Positions 17,801 to 26,909 of a stretch of 54,412 bases of DNA are shown one piece after another; the stretch's first letter is position 1, and each line of letters begins with the position of its first letter. Location: the NCBI GenBank assembly GCA_016839705.1, contig JAEOTR010000012.1:1-54412 (forward strand). The letters are read 5' to 3'. The DNA is from Promethearchaeota archaeon (lineage in GTDB: Archaea; Asgardarchaeota; Lokiarchaeia; Sigyniarchaeales; SOKP01). Made by a program: the position numbers and the translations under genes. The notes beneath the pieces were generated by a model. The model had not been told where the DNA came from and ran no database searches. It saw only the letters and a program-made list of their open reading frames with translations.

Positions 17801-18809
17801 GAGATGGTTTTGCTTCTGTCGTTATGATTAATTTGATATTATCAACAAACATTTGTTGATATTCTAGGTAACTATAACCACTATAGACAGCACCAGCTAT
17901 ATCATATAATGATACCTTAATGGTTACAACTGAATCATTTATCGGATTTGTCCAAATATTAGAAGTATTAACCCAAAGTCCTTGAGGAATATTAAGATTA
18001 CCCCAAGAGGTTCCAAATTGTTCTTTAAAACTATAAGCACCAATAGAATAAACCTTTTCATTGTTAATACTAAATCTTAACTCAAAATCATTAAAATCTA
18101 ACATATAATTAGCTTTTGCTTCAAATGCCAGTTGACTATCTATTACCCTACCTCTCGGGATTGTAAATGTGGTATACCACCAACATGTATCTCCTGTATC
18201 ATATGAGTATGAACCACCAGATTTTTCACCCTCTATATCTAATTCTAGACAATCATGACCATCAGTGTCAGGATAGGTGCTGTCAAGATAATTTCCACTC
18301 ATGTCATTACTTGATTCAGTTGAATCCCATGAACCAAATGTCCAATTATGAGTGTTATAACTGCGTGCTATATAAGAAGTGTCATTATCGGGATATAATA
18401 CTGCATCCTCAGTTCCATAATTGAAAGTTCCGTTAATCCAATTTCTTGTATCATATAGATCCTTAATAGAAGCATTTAATTTGTAACCATCCCATCCATT
18501 TCCTAGAGGAACATCAACTAAATCATAAGAATTGTTTGTAAAACTTACGTCTAAATCGAAGTCTGTACGATTCGCCCAGTGTGTGACATTCCAAGGTGCT
18601 CCAATACCACTATATGAATTATCGGGAGTTAAATCCTGACTCTTTAAATCTTTTGTTAGATAATCTACTTTATGCTCCTCAAATTGATTTGAGACATCAA
18701 AATTTTGATTTTGTCCTAAATTCATTAAAAATATATTAAATGTTATAAAAGTTAGAATCGCAAATATAAAGAGAATTTTTCTATTTTTTGGAAATTTTAA
18801 TGTGATCAT
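14895..18809 (-). CDS. giant single-pass surface protein with longin-like cytoplasmic end
   Basis: The product has 1304 residues. Residues 10-31 (ILFIFAILTFITFNIFLMNL) are a signal peptide or anchor. About 990 extracellular residues follow, rich in Asn-x-Ser/Thr sites and Ig-like beta sandwiches (for example LTAQEYPTLQVVWNENFTIHL). A transmembrane helix lies near 1028-1052 (LLLWIIIGVLVSIVSALGIL), then a basic stop-transfer (RKRKKEAE). The cytoplasmic about 245 residues contain a longin/Roadblock-like domain (NIQAIVIVHRISGIPLYTRTY) and a terminal winged helix (SKMEIRVLNVVESMLKRNEDI). The layout suggests an adhesion or sensor receptor signalling to small GTPases. The inner part resembles the soluble protein at 9617-10270. 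Ligand and function are unknown. Confidence 0.75.
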   Translation of the reverse strand: MITLKFPKNRKILFIFAILTFITFNIFLMNLGQNQNFDVSNQFEEHKVDYLTKDLKSQDLTPDNSYSGIGAPWNVTHWANRTDFDLDVSFTNNSYDLVDVPLGNGWDGYKLNASIKDLYDTRNWINGTFNYGTEDAVLYPDNDTSYIARSYNTHNWTFGSWDSTESSNDMSGNYLDSTYPDTDGHDCLELDIEGEKSGGSYSYDTGDTCWWYTTFTIPRGRVIDSQLAFEAKANYMLDFNDFELRFSINNEKVYSIGAYSFKEQFGTSWGNLNIPQGLWVNTSNIWTNPINDSVVTIKVSLYDIAGAVYSGYSYLEYQQMFVDNIKLIITTEAKPSQIGLEMNQTIVNDIDWGKGSVELEGGWQTSNVYANFSSNIIEEFDITLKTNLNLYSIKHTPDTNYETNAESLGSEFSVNNNSIVNWEFYSYFSVPTGYKETEMRINFPSDVIITWVSEPQDPSSNQLFLCDNSIPGLLIIPVDIISTTPDGFWHFKAISPNYCEQLNIYNNATGSWNSTNEFLSGDYINITSRITNSILVSEYLQQTKAQLQVRFPNGSIWITKNQLKSPDTNGYVYFDYFQIPTSPPYYEVGEYEIIITWNNSYNIYGLNETGIISNKFEVVHNSVMIPDQNYFEEIFEDELINLKVSFNDLENSDAIQDALVYLDNFIGGREYFSEISPGYYFLEFNTTNGVAGNNTLTVYANSSSYVNNQVNVTIEIIQQTLLTAQEYPTLQVVWNENFTIHLNYTMKSSGTGISTIPTNNWIGDTFVIEGIPGEYNITCNSSAYEVNKLHSLIINADKEGYESQSIILGIFIIQRDTSFSVYIDSLEVPELYQADRSFNEILSISLKIYDIIAENFLPNEVITLISGNYVDNLTYTSDFWYNISIPCSPSNFSLGLNSIDIRFIKDNYEINIFSFQLFISQIEIKVEPIGFEDPFFADIGETINIQIQLLDNTTYASIENASISYSWRYGVGPVNQTSPGIYRIIIDLPESVRGNYKIELIITPENSTYKTTLFSFFAIIGEPILGGDEFTSLLLWIIIGVLVSIVSALGILSMRSYVILPRKRKKEAELLSKTQRFKDLRNIQAIVIVHRISGIPLYTRTYSILEKHKRELFSGFIQAITTIGEEFTQAEQIEKKLDAEKESYGIEKIIELDFKYFYCLIADKEDIRVVFILKEKSSEHLKNQISHLMLALNLKLSQDLENWDGSLDKFEEIVPMIIEEYFELYYKGSFTLPRKLDLLNLRKEKSLSKMEIRVLNVVESMLKRNEDIINLNSIIELISEENKDLVIQAIEGLIDRKLIIPVNP

Positions 18810-19020
18810 TTGAAATATCTCTACTCAATAATAAACAATATACCTTATATGTATTAAAAATGAAATTTCATAAATTTAAATGATTGTTTTAAAGGGATAT
18901 ATATCTTTTTTACTTAATATTTGCCTTTAGATTGATCATTCTTTACTAGTTAACTAAAAATTAATAACAGAAATAATCCTTTAATAATATTTTACAATAG
19001 TTTAAACCCGGGGAATAAAT

Positions 19021-19353
19021 TTAATTAGGTAAAAATTCTTCTTCTAAACCGGCAATTAGAGATTTCTTATCTTCAAGAGAAATCCTTTTAATATCAACTC
19101 CACGGTTGTTATACGTATCAGGGGGGATATCATCAAATAATGATAATATTAAAATAATTGCATTAGTTACCAAATCCCGATTCTTTTTCTCTTCTAATAA
19201 TTTCATAAGTTCAATAAAGGAGCGGCTTTTCCAAATTTCAGTATTTTCTTTATTTATTTTATCTTCTTGAAAATAGTCAAGTATTTTTAAATAACAATCT
19301 AACTCTAAATCATCTTTATCTTTGCAGATTTTCATCTTTTCTTTAACTGACAA
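19021..19353 (-). CDS. small hypothetical helical protein, 110 residues
   Basis: ATG 19353 opens a 110-residue soluble, acidic, predominantly helical protein: KMKICKDKDDLELDCYLKIL, then SFIELMKLLEEKKNRDLVTNAIILILSLFDDIPP. The two hydrophobic helices look like a HEAT-like or helical-bundle core rather than membrane spans. No motif or family is recognised. It is upstream of the giant surface protein on the same strand, separated by about 210 bases, so co-transcription is uncertain. Confidence 0.55.
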   Translation of the reverse strand: MSVKEKMKICKDKDDLELDCYLKILDYFQEDKINKENTEIWKSRSFIELMKLLEEKKNRDLVTNAIILILSLFDDIPPDTYNNRGVDIKRISLEDKKSLIAGLEEEFLPN

Positions 19354-19637
19354 TTTGGTTCTATATTTTTAATGATAAAACATACTTTTAATTCGCTTTG
19401 TTTTAACAATTTTGTGTTATAACTTTCCGCACAATTTTATTTTAACCTAATTTTGCTCTGCTTTTTAGCCAAATAAAGCATTAGATTTATAATAAATAAT
19501 TTGTGTGTAAAAATTCTTCAATATTTACGTAAGAGATTCTCAAGCATTTATATTTTCTAATGTAATATCTATATATCACAATTAATCGAGAAAGGCAGAA
19601 TAGGACTTATTTTATTAAAGGATGCTAAATAAAAATT

Positions 19638-20285
19638 ATGCTTAATTTCTCTGAAATGATGCAGGATTTGCTAAATTGTATTGAAAATCTTAAAAAAAGT
19701 GAAGTAAATCAGTTGATAAAAAATAGAATTAGAGAGTTTAGCCTAATCAGGAAGGAGTCTTTAAATACTATTTTTAGTGAACTTTGTTTTTGCATAATGA
19801 CAGCGAACTGTAGTGCTGAAAAATGTATTGAAGTACAACAAAAAGTAGGAACTGGATTTCACGATTTAGATGAAAAAGAATTATCTATTAAATTAAAAAC
19901 GTATGGTTATCGTTTTCCTAATATCAGAGCAGAATATATAGTAAATGCAAGAGAACTCCAAGATGAGTTAGAAAAAATACTTACTACTAGTAGTAATTCA
20001 AAAGAAGTCCGAGAATGGATAGTTAAAAACATTAAAGGTTTAGGATATAAAGAAGCTAGTCATTTTTTAAGGAATATTGGATATACAGGATATGCGATTA
20101 TTGATTTTCACATCATAGATCTTCTTACAAAATTCCAACTAATAGCTAAACCAAAAACATTAACCAAGAAAAAGTATTTAGAAATTGAAGAAATATTAGG
20201 TAAAATCGCAGAAGATTTAAATCTCACTTTGGGTGAACTTGACCTTTTCATGTGGTATTTGGAAACTGGAAAGGTTCTAAAATAA
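19638..20285 (+). CDS. ogg: 8-oxoguanine DNA glycosylase/AP lyase, Ogg2 type
   Basis: The product has 215 residues, the usual size for archaeal Ogg2. These bifunctional enzymes excise 8-oxoguanine and cleave the abasic site. The helix-hairpin-helix is IKGLGYKEASHFLRNIGYTG: the Lys in GLGYKEASH is the Schiff-base nucleophile, and the Asp of AIIDFHIIDLL is the conserved catalytic acid about 18 residues later. The ending TLGELDLFMWYLETGKVLK also matches the family (LDLxxWYxxTGxVLK). The gene is monocistronic, with no other repair gene adjacent. Confidence 0.93.
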   Translation: MLNFSEMMQDLLNCIENLKKSEVNQLIKNRIREFSLIRKESLNTIFSELCFCIMTANCSAEKCIEVQQKVGTGFHDLDEKELSIKLKTYGYRFPNIRAEYIVNARELQDELEKILTTSSNSKEVREWIVKNIKGLGYKEASHFLRNIGYTGYAIIDFHIIDLLTKFQLIAKPKTLTKKKYLEIEEILGKIAEDLNLTLGELDLFMWYLETGKVLK

Positions 20286-20320
20286 ATTCCCCGCTTCAAT
20301 AGATTAACATTTTTAAGGGA

Positions 20321-20458
20321 GGGGTGAATATAGATCCTATTTAATTTTTGAATACCAGGTGTTTTCCTGTCTCGTGTATCACTTGTACAACTTTTAAGGC
20401 TAACGATAATTATGCCATACAGTACAGTGACTATACGTTTTAGTCTATAAATCACCCC
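20321..20458. repeat. 138-bp element with inverted ends in a convergent intergenic gap
   Basis: The 370 bases between the ogg and aminopeptidase stops (20286-20655) hold no convincing gene. Within them, 20321-20327 (GGGGTGA) and 20452-20458 (TCACCCC) are perfect inverted ends. They extend imperfectly inward (GGGGTGAATATAGA against GGGGTGATTTATAGA read from the other end). The inside is less AT-rich than the flanks. This could be a small non-autonomous (MITE-like) element or a structured RNA. No target-site duplication is obvious, and 20459-20655 shows nothing. Confidence 0.35.
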
Positions 20459-20655
20459 AAAGTTTTAGGGAATGATATTTCAGTACTCCAGAAAAATAAT
20501 AAGACATATGGGTATATAAAACTTTGCCTTACAACAATTTAATTGATTATAAATTCATGCCATAAGAGGTGCTTTAATAGCTTTTTTCATCCTTTTTTCA
20601 TACATTTACACTAATGTCTAATTTAATCTTAAATATTCTAGAATGTTTTCAATAA

Positions 20656-21765
20656 TTAAATTAGCCATTTACCATCCTGATAAATGATCTCTTCATCAGC
20701 AAGGATTTTTGATCCTGATTGTTTCATATCTTTTAAAATATCCCAATGTATAGCACTTTTAAGTGTAGAACCAGCTTCTTCGATTCCTGAACCAAGAGCA
20801 AGGTGTATTGTTCCTCCCAATTTTTCATCAAATAACATATTTTTTGTAAATTGAGTAATCCCATAATTTGTTCCTATAGCAAATTCTCCCACTTGATCAG
20901 CATTTTCGATTTTTAATATTTCCTTTAATAACTTTTCCCCTTTTTCTGCTGTACTTTTTACTACCCTTCCATCTTTAAAATCTAAATATATGTTTTCAAT
21001 CTCATTTCCTTGATATAATCCCGGATATGTAAACCTTATATGACCATTAGCAGAATCCTCTACTGGTCCTGTGCAAACTTCTCCATCAGGTAAATTTAAT
21101 CTTCCAGAACAATTAATCCATTTTCTCCCTTTTACTGAAAGTACCAAATCTGTATCTTCACCAATAACCTGAATTTTTTCAACAGATTCTAAAAAATCAC
21201 AAATCTTTTGTTGTTTTTTATCGATTTCGGACCATTCTTTAACAGGGTCATCTTTATGAAGTAATAAAGCATTCTTTACAAACTCAAAATAGGAAAACAA
21301 GTCCATATTTGCTTCCTGTGCCAATGAGTTGCAAGGAAATGGCACAATGAGGTATTTAAGATTCTTCTTACCTATTCTATCCATTAAAATGCTCCAGATC
21401 TCCTTTTGATCTGGAGAGCTACGAGTTTTTGCTATTTTTTCTGGATCTATTAAACTTAATTTACGAGTATTATATTTCCCCTCTATTATTATATAGCCAT
21501 CAACTTCTTTAAGTATTTGTTTCTGAAGAGGATCTATATACATTAACTGTTCATCAGATGCATATTTAAATTGTAATTCCTGAATTCCTTCTATTTGTGG
21601 ATACAGAGTCGGATGTCCCCCAGATTTTGTAATTTCAACATAGAGTGCTTGGAAGAGTTCTTTAGCGAAAGCGGGACCAGTAATAAATATTCTATCTCCC
21701 TTTTTCACTTTTATAGAATAATCAACAACTAATCTTGCGAGGTTCTCATAGAATTTATTAAACAT
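20656..21765 (-). CDS. M29-family aminopeptidase
   Basis: The product has 369 residues, typical for M29 (AmpS/AmpT-type) metalloaminopeptidases, which remove N-terminal residues from peptides in the cytosol with two metal ions. Visible family features are GRLNLPDGEVCTGPVEDSANG (first metal-ligand Glu), EFAIGTNYG (second Glu), TIHLALGSGIEEAG (His) and SAIHWDIL (His and Asp). The N terminus FNKFYENLARLVVDYSIKVKKGD is also characteristic. It is the last gene of a same-strand run beginning with the acyl-CoA synthetase, but a gap of about 90 bases makes co-transcription uncertain. Confidence 0.92.
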   Translation of the reverse strand: MFNKFYENLARLVVDYSIKVKKGDRIFITGPAFAKELFQALYVEITKSGGHPTLYPQIEGIQELQFKYASDEQLMYIDPLQKQILKEVDGYIIIEGKYNTRKLSLIDPEKIAKTRSSPDQKEIWSILMDRIGKKNLKYLIVPFPCNSLAQEANMDLFSYFEFVKNALLLHKDDPVKEWSEIDKKQQKICDFLESVEKIQVIGEDTDLVLSVKGRKWINCSGRLNLPDGEVCTGPVEDSANGHIRFTYPGLYQGNEIENIYLDFKDGRVVKSTAEKGEKLLKEILKIENADQVGEFAIGTNYGITQFTKNMLFDEKLGGTIHLALGSGIEEAGSTLKSAIHWDILKDMKQSGSKILADEEIIYQDGKWLI

Positions 21766-21855
21766 AATTTGATGTAATCCGTTTTTTCTATTAATAATTT
21801 CTTATTTTTAATAACAGTATATTGCTATAATAAAAAATTACTATTTTTATTATCA

Positions 21856-22137
21856 CTATACTATAGGTGGTTTTAAATCCTTCCTAGGTTTTTTTTCGTC
21901 AAAGTGTTTATCTTTCCACCTAGTATATAAACCCACTGATATCAAGAATAGAGAAAAAATTAAATAAACCATCCAAAAAGTAAAACCAACTAACCAGCCA
22001 CTCATATCTGAAATCCCATGCACAATAGTCATAAAAATTATCCCAGATAAAGCAGTGACTGAACAAATTATACCGCAAATTAGATCAAAATAAAGTTGCT
22101 GCCTTTCCTTTTTTACTCTATCTTCAGTATGTACCAT
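21856..22137 (-). CDS. small two-helix membrane protein
   Basis: The product has 93 residues and two clear hydrophobic helices: LICGIICSVTALSGIIFMTI (about 19-38) and WLVGFTFWMVYLIFSLFLIS (about 48-67). Both ends are charged, with a Lys/Pro-rich tail (KKPRKDLKPP). Charge distribution suggests both termini inside. No family is recognised. It lies between the aminotransferase (52 bases upstream) and the aminopeptidase on the same strand. Confidence 0.65.
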   Translation of the reverse strand: MVHTEDRVKKERQQLYFDLICGIICSVTALSGIIFMTIVHGISDMSGWLVGFTFWMVYLIFSLFLISVGLYTRWKDKHFDEKKPRKDLKPPIV

Positions 22138-22189
22138 TTTATTACAACTACTATTTTATTTTGTTTTTTTCATTGGGGTAAAAGATAAA

Positions 22190-23374
22190 TTATTTGATGA
22201 AATCTTCAAGTAGATTGTACACAATCTCTAATATCTCTACTTTAGGTAAAAAGGTAAACCTAACGTGATTATTCCCATATTCTCCGAATCCAGAACCATA
22301 GACTGTGCAGACTCCAGTAGTTTTAAGAAAATCTATAACGAATTCTTTATCATTCTTCCACTTTTTTAATTCGGCGAAATCAAATTTGGGGAATAAATAA
22401 AAAGCTCCATTAGCTTCTACACATGTAATTCCTTCAATTTTTCTTAATCTATTTAAAGAATAATCTCTTCTTTCTTTTAATTTAGCCACCATTTCTTGAG
22501 TATGCGTTCCAGGATTTTTTAATATTTCAATAGCAGCATATTGAGCAATCGAGCTAGCTGAAAGTCTTGCTCTAGCCATTTTAGCAATACCTTCTTTTAA
22601 ATCATTTAATTTATTCTCAGGATCATGATAATACATGTACCCTAGTCTCCATCCTGTAACAAGATGAGTTTTGGAGAATCCATTAAGGCCTATAATTGGA
22701 ACGTCATTACTAAGAGTAGCTGGGCAAGTAAATTCCTTTTCAAAAATAATCTGATCATAAATCTCATCTGATAATATAAATAAACCGTATTCCCCTGCAA
22801 TGTCTATTATATTTTTTATCATTTTTTCACTATACATTACTCCCGTTGGGTTATTTGGAGAACATATTAAAATTGCTTTTGTTTTATCTGTAATCTTTTT
22901 TCTTAAGTCATCAATATTGGGCTCCCAATTGTTATTTTCGTCAAGTTCATATTCTATAGGAACACCATCAAAAAATTTTGTATAATTAATATAAAGTGGA
23001 TAACTTGGCCCTGGAATTAGTAACTCTTTTTTATTTTCTATGGTTGCTGCTATAAGAAAGAAAATCGCTTCCGTAACTCCTGTTGTTACCAAGATATCAC
23101 TAGAGGATACTTTTAAATTATATCTTTGGTTAATACTTCTGCTTAGTTCCTCCCGAAGTTCTGGGGCACCTAACGAATTAACATAATAATTTTTTCCTCC
23201 AAAAGAAGCATCAGCTAATGCTTGGGAAATATAATGAGGTGTATTAAAATCATAAATTACTGGATCTCCTATATTTAGATGATATATTTTTTTCCCACTC
23301 TTAGCGACTTTATCCGCGATAGCAGCAATTTCTCTAATCGCATAAGATATTGAATTAATCCTCTGAGAAATCAT
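22190..23374 (-). CDS. class I/II PLP aminotransferase (alanine/aspartate type)
   Basis: The product has 394 residues. It carries all landmarks of the AspC/AlaT fold: SPNNPTG at 172-178, the PLP-contacting Asp203 and Tyr206 (LSDEIYDQ), Schiff-base Lys235 in NGFSKTHLVTGWRLGY, and the carboxylate-binding Arg243. Archaeal members transfer the amino group of alanine, aspartate or aromatic residues to 2-oxoglutarate; the preferred substrate cannot be read from sequence. It follows the DRTGG and acyl-CoA synthetase genes on the same strand, which would fit amino-acid fermentation (2-oxoacid to acyl-CoA to ATP). Confidence 0.93.
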   Translation of the reverse strand: MISQRINSISYAIREIAAIADKVAKSGKKIYHLNIGDPVIYDFNTPHYISQALADASFGGKNYYVNSLGAPELREELSRSINQRYNLKVSSSDILVTTGVTEAIFFLIAATIENKKELLIPGPSYPLYINYTKFFDGVPIEYELDENNNWEPNIDDLRKKITDKTKAILICSPNNPTGVMYSEKMIKNIIDIAGEYGLFILSDEIYDQIIFEKEFTCPATLSNDVPIIGLNGFSKTHLVTGWRLGYMYYHDPENKLNDLKEGIAKMARARLSASSIAQYAAIEILKNPGTHTQEMVAKLKERRDYSLNRLRKIEGITCVEANGAFYLFPKFDFAELKKWKNDKEFVIDFLKTTGVCTVYGSGFGEYGNNHVRFTFLPKVEILEIVYNLLEDFIK

Positions 23375-23494
23375 TTTAACACGAGTCTTGAATTATTATT
23401 TAATCTATTACTATATGAGTTGTATGAAAATGTATTGGAAAATTAAATAATTTTACTGCTTAATAAGAAATTCTTAATTTAATGGAAAAAAGAC

Positions 23495-24556
23495 TTATAA
23501 TAATATATCCCAATCTATCTCGTTTTCAATTAAATTTAGAACCTTCTCCATCTCATCTTCTTGTATTCCTGGCCTCAAGCGTTCCAAATTTCTCATGGTT
23601 GTATATGTATCAGAAGGACTCAAGATAATTGGAATACCTTTTTCATTTGCAGCGGTAATAACCCCCAAATCGGGTTGGATGAACCCAGTTAAGATTAAGG
23701 TCGACACATCTTGATCAAGTGCCGCCATAGCGAGATCTGTACGATCTCCACCCGTTATAAACGCTGCTTTTTTCACTTGTCTTAAATATTTTATAGCAGC
23801 TTGAGCATTCATTGCACCGATGAGAAATGTCTCAACAAGATTATTCAATCCTGAAGAGGCTGCATCGTTTATTAATTCTCCCCCAATTTGCTCTATGATC
23901 TCATTCACACGTGGAGAGAATAATTCTACACTTTTTTCTATAATACCTAACACAGGAATATTATATCGAGTGATATGATCGGCAGTGATCTCTTTTATTC
24001 TTGCAATATACTCAAACTCAATTTTATTAAAAATTATACCCAGAATACCAATTTTACGGTAATCAAAATAATTTTTTGTAAAAAAGAAGTTGTCTATACA
24101 TCGATCAGTTGATTCTACAGAAACATAGATTAATTCTTTTATTCCAAGATTCTGTGCTATACTCACATCATCAATTCCAGTTCTAACAAATTTCCTTATA
24201 CTTGGATTCCCTTCAATAACCACATAATCAACATCTTTTGTAAGTTCATCATAAGCACTTTTAATCTTTTGAAGATATTCATCTTTTTTACCTGCATCTA
24301 CTAAATCTACATAATATGCATCCGGAATCGAGACTGGTGAAATTAGATCATATGGATGGTCCGTTTTGTATACTGTATTGAGAATAAATCCAACATCAGG
24401 GTCAGCTTTATTAGTAAAAGCAGCTATTGGTACCCCTATTGGCTTAAAATAAGCAAATTTTTTACCAGCCTTTTTTAATTTTTGGATAAAACCAATTGAA
24501 AGAAAACTTTTCCCCGCACGTTCTCTCAACGAACTTAAATAAAATACTTTTACCAT
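23495..24556 (-). CDS. BioD-like P-loop/DRTGG domain protein
   Basis: The product has 353 residues from ATG 24556; an in-frame GTG nine bases upstream is a weaker start. The N terminus (VKVFYLSSLRERAGKSFLSIGF) is a dethiobiotin-synthetase-like P-loop domain, and DYVVIEGNPS supplies the Walker B-like strand. The C-terminal third has a DRTGG domain (FITGGDRTDLAMAALDQDVSTLILTGF). The pair equals the N-terminal regulatory half of long phosphotransacetylases, without the catalytic domain. It starts 55 bases after the ADP-forming acyl-CoA synthetase, which suggests a regulatory partner for acyl-CoA/acetate energy metabolism. Confidence 0.85.
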   Translation of the reverse strand: MVKVFYLSSLRERAGKSFLSIGFIQKLKKAGKKFAYFKPIGVPIAAFTNKADPDVGFILNTVYKTDHPYDLISPVSIPDAYYVDLVDAGKKDEYLQKIKSAYDELTKDVDYVVIEGNPSIRKFVRTGIDDVSIAQNLGIKELIYVSVESTDRCIDNFFFTKNYFDYRKIGILGIIFNKIEFEYIARIKEITADHITRYNIPVLGIIEKSVELFSPRVNEIIEQIGGELINDAASSGLNNLVETFLIGAMNAQAAIKYLRQVKKAAFITGGDRTDLAMAALDQDVSTLILTGFIQPDLGVITAANEKGIPIILSPSDTYTTMRNLERLRPGIQEDEMEKVLNLIENEIDWDILL

Positions 24557-24610
24557 TTTCTTCACTTTTTGTTAAATTTTTTTAATTTTAATTTTTTATT
24601 ATGAGTTTTA

Positions 24611-26761
24611 TTATCTTTTAATTGTTATTTTAATATCAACAGCACTATAACCTTTAACAAATGCTAAGAGAGGATTAATATCTAATTCTACAATTTCCGG
24701 GAAATCATTGACAAGCTGAGATAATCTGAGAAGTACATCCAGTATGGCCTCTATATCCGAAGGTGATTCTCCCCTCACTCCTTGAAGGAGATTAAAGATT
24801 TTTGTACTCTCAATCAATTTTTTGGCATCATCCTTAGTAAACTTATACGCTAAAGCAAAAGCTACATCTTGCATGAAGTTTGCATAAATTCCTCCCGTAC
24901 CAAACATGAGAAGTGGCCCAAATTGAGGATCTCCCGACATTCCGATTATTATTTCACTTACTTTTGGCTCAATTTTAAAATCGATCATTTCTTGTACTTC
25001 TACACCATAAATTTTCGCATTTTGTGGCCCAAATTTTTTAGCATTTTTTACAATTTGTATATAAGCTTCAAACGCATCTTGGTCTGTTTCAATATTTAAT
25101 AGAATTCCTCCAACATCGGTTTTGTGAATAATGTTTGGACTAACGATTTTCATAACAGATTTCCCGATTTCTGATTGGAGGGTTCTTGCTTGTCGAGGAG
25201 TTTGGGCGAGTCTAGATTTAGGTGATTTTATTCCATAACAATCAAAAACTTCGCTTGTTTCATAACTTAATAGAACGGTTCTATTATCTTCATGTACAGT
25301 AGAGAAAATTTGTTTTACCCGTTTTTTGTTTACTTTAAATTTTGGAATAATTAATTCTTCTAATGGAGTGCTTCTTAAATATTCTCTTCGCTTTATTAGT
25401 GTTTTTAATGAGTGGGCACCTCGGTCTGGAAAGTTATAACAGGGAATATGATTTTGTTTTAAATATTCTCTACCTTCTGAAATACTTTTTCCTCCTATGA
25501 AAGAGCATACAATTGGTTTTTCTTTTAAGTGTTTCGATGCAATTTCATGAATTAATTTTGCTACTTTCGTGGGTTCTGTTTGAGCTTGTGGAGTAACAAT
25601 TATTAAAGCACCTTGGGTTGAAATTTCATTGGATTCTGCTTTACTATTTATACCAAAAACAGTTTTAATTGTAAATTCATATCTATCAGGGGCAGCGTCC
25701 CCAACGATATCAATTGGATTAAAAATTGAAGCTTCTAAAGGTAATTTCGCTCTTAATGCATGTAGAATTGATTCTGAAAATCCTGCAAACTTTAAATCTT
25801 CACGTTCAAATGCATCAGTAGCCACAATTCCCGGACCTCCCGCATTTGTTATAATTGCAAAAGAATTATCTCTTGGAATTGGCTGATATAGAAAAACTTC
25901 TCCATAGTCAAATAAATCTTCCATCGTTTTTGCTCTTATAACTCCACATTTTTTAAAAGCAAGATCATAGGCAATATCCGCTCCTGCTAGTGCTCCCGTA
26001 TGACTTGAAGCGGCTCTAGCACCTGCTTCACTTATTCCAGATTTTAAAATAATAATTGGTTTTTTTCGAGTAGCTTCTGGTAAGATTTCTAAAAACCTCT
26101 GCCCGTCATTAATACTCTCTAGATAGCATAAGATAACACTAGTATTGTCATCATTGGCTAAAAATTCTATAAAATCTACCGCTCCTAAATCTGCTTTATT
26201 CCCAAGACTAATATTACAAGAGAAACCAAAAGCTTGCGTCATAGAATAATCCATCATGCCAGTAAGCATAGCACCAGATTGTGATATCATAGCTATCCCT
26301 CCTTCCTTAGGGGTTTCGGCAGCAAAAGAACCATTGTAATTAAGTCCTATGAATCCTAAGCAGTTTGGACCTAAAATTCTCATTTTGTATTTCTTACCTA
26401 TTTGTATCAGTTGGTCTTCTCTTTCCACGCCTTCTCCCCCGATTTCTTTAAATCCTGCAGATATTACTATCAATCCCTTTACACCTTTTTTACCGCATTC
26501 CTCAGCAGCAGGATTTACAAATTTACCAGGAATCACAAAAATAGCAATATCAATATTCTCTGGTACATCTAAAACACTTTTATAGCATGTAAGATCACAA
26601 ACTCTATTAGCTCCGGGATTTATTGGAAAGATTTTTCCTTTATACCCAGAATTAATGATATTATTTAAAACTGTATTCCCCACTTTGCCTTGTGTAGCAC
26701 TTGCACCTATAATTGCAATACTTGCTGGATTAAAGAAAAATGAAATGTCGTTTTGAGCCAT
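24611..26761 (-). CDS. acd: ADP-forming acetyl/acyl-CoA synthetase, alpha-beta fusion
   Basis: The product has 716 residues with alpha and beta parts in one chain. The order is a CoA-binding Rossmann domain (SIAIIGASATQGKVGNTV), a succinyl-CoA-ligase-like region with SSHTGALAGAD (phosphorylated His254), a second ligase subdomain, and a C-terminal ATP-grasp domain (MKIVSPNIIHKTDVGGILLNI, FGTGGIYANFMQDVAF, ELDINPLLAF). The enzyme converts acyl-CoA, ADP and phosphate to acid, CoA and ATP, the main substrate-level phosphorylation step in fermenting archaea. It heads a minus-strand set with the DRTGG and aminotransferase genes. Acyl specificity is unknown. Confidence 0.93.
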   Translation of the reverse strand: MAQNDISFFFNPASIAIIGASATQGKVGNTVLNNIINSGYKGKIFPINPGANRVCDLTCYKSVLDVPENIDIAIFVIPGKFVNPAAEECGKKGVKGLIVISAGFKEIGGEGVEREDQLIQIGKKYKMRILGPNCLGFIGLNYNGSFAAETPKEGGIAMISQSGAMLTGMMDYSMTQAFGFSCNISLGNKADLGAVDFIEFLANDDNTSVILCYLESINDGQRFLEILPEATRKKPIIILKSGISEAGARAASSHTGALAGADIAYDLAFKKCGVIRAKTMEDLFDYGEVFLYQPIPRDNSFAIITNAGGPGIVATDAFEREDLKFAGFSESILHALRAKLPLEASIFNPIDIVGDAAPDRYEFTIKTVFGINSKAESNEISTQGALIIVTPQAQTEPTKVAKLIHEIASKHLKEKPIVCSFIGGKSISEGREYLKQNHIPCYNFPDRGAHSLKTLIKRREYLRSTPLEELIIPKFKVNKKRVKQIFSTVHEDNRTVLLSYETSEVFDCYGIKSPKSRLAQTPRQARTLQSEIGKSVMKIVSPNIIHKTDVGGILLNIETDQDAFEAYIQIVKNAKKFGPQNAKIYGVEVQEMIDFKIEPKVSEIIIGMSGDPQFGPLLMFGTGGIYANFMQDVAFALAYKFTKDDAKKLIESTKIFNLLQGVRGESPSDIEAILDVLLRLSQLVNDFPEIVELDINPLLAFVKGYSAVDIKITIKR

Positions 26762-26909
26762 TTTCAGATCTAATGATAGTTCTTATTACCAACTTTTATA
26801 AAATGTTAAAATCATACTTCCTTTAAAATTTTTTATTGTTATCTAAAATACTTGTACAATGCAAAAAAATCTGAAAAGAAATAAAAAATACAAAACCCTT
26901 TCTTATTGT

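Noticed and set aside
20108..20455. A minus-strand frame of 115 codons overlapping the end of ogg and the 138-bp element.
   Set aside because: More than half lies antisense to the well-supported ogg coding sequence, and the protein resembles no family.
24869..26585. Several long plus-strand frames opposite the acyl-CoA synthetase gene.
   Set aside because: They are antisense to a strongly conserved coding sequence and have no domain signatures.
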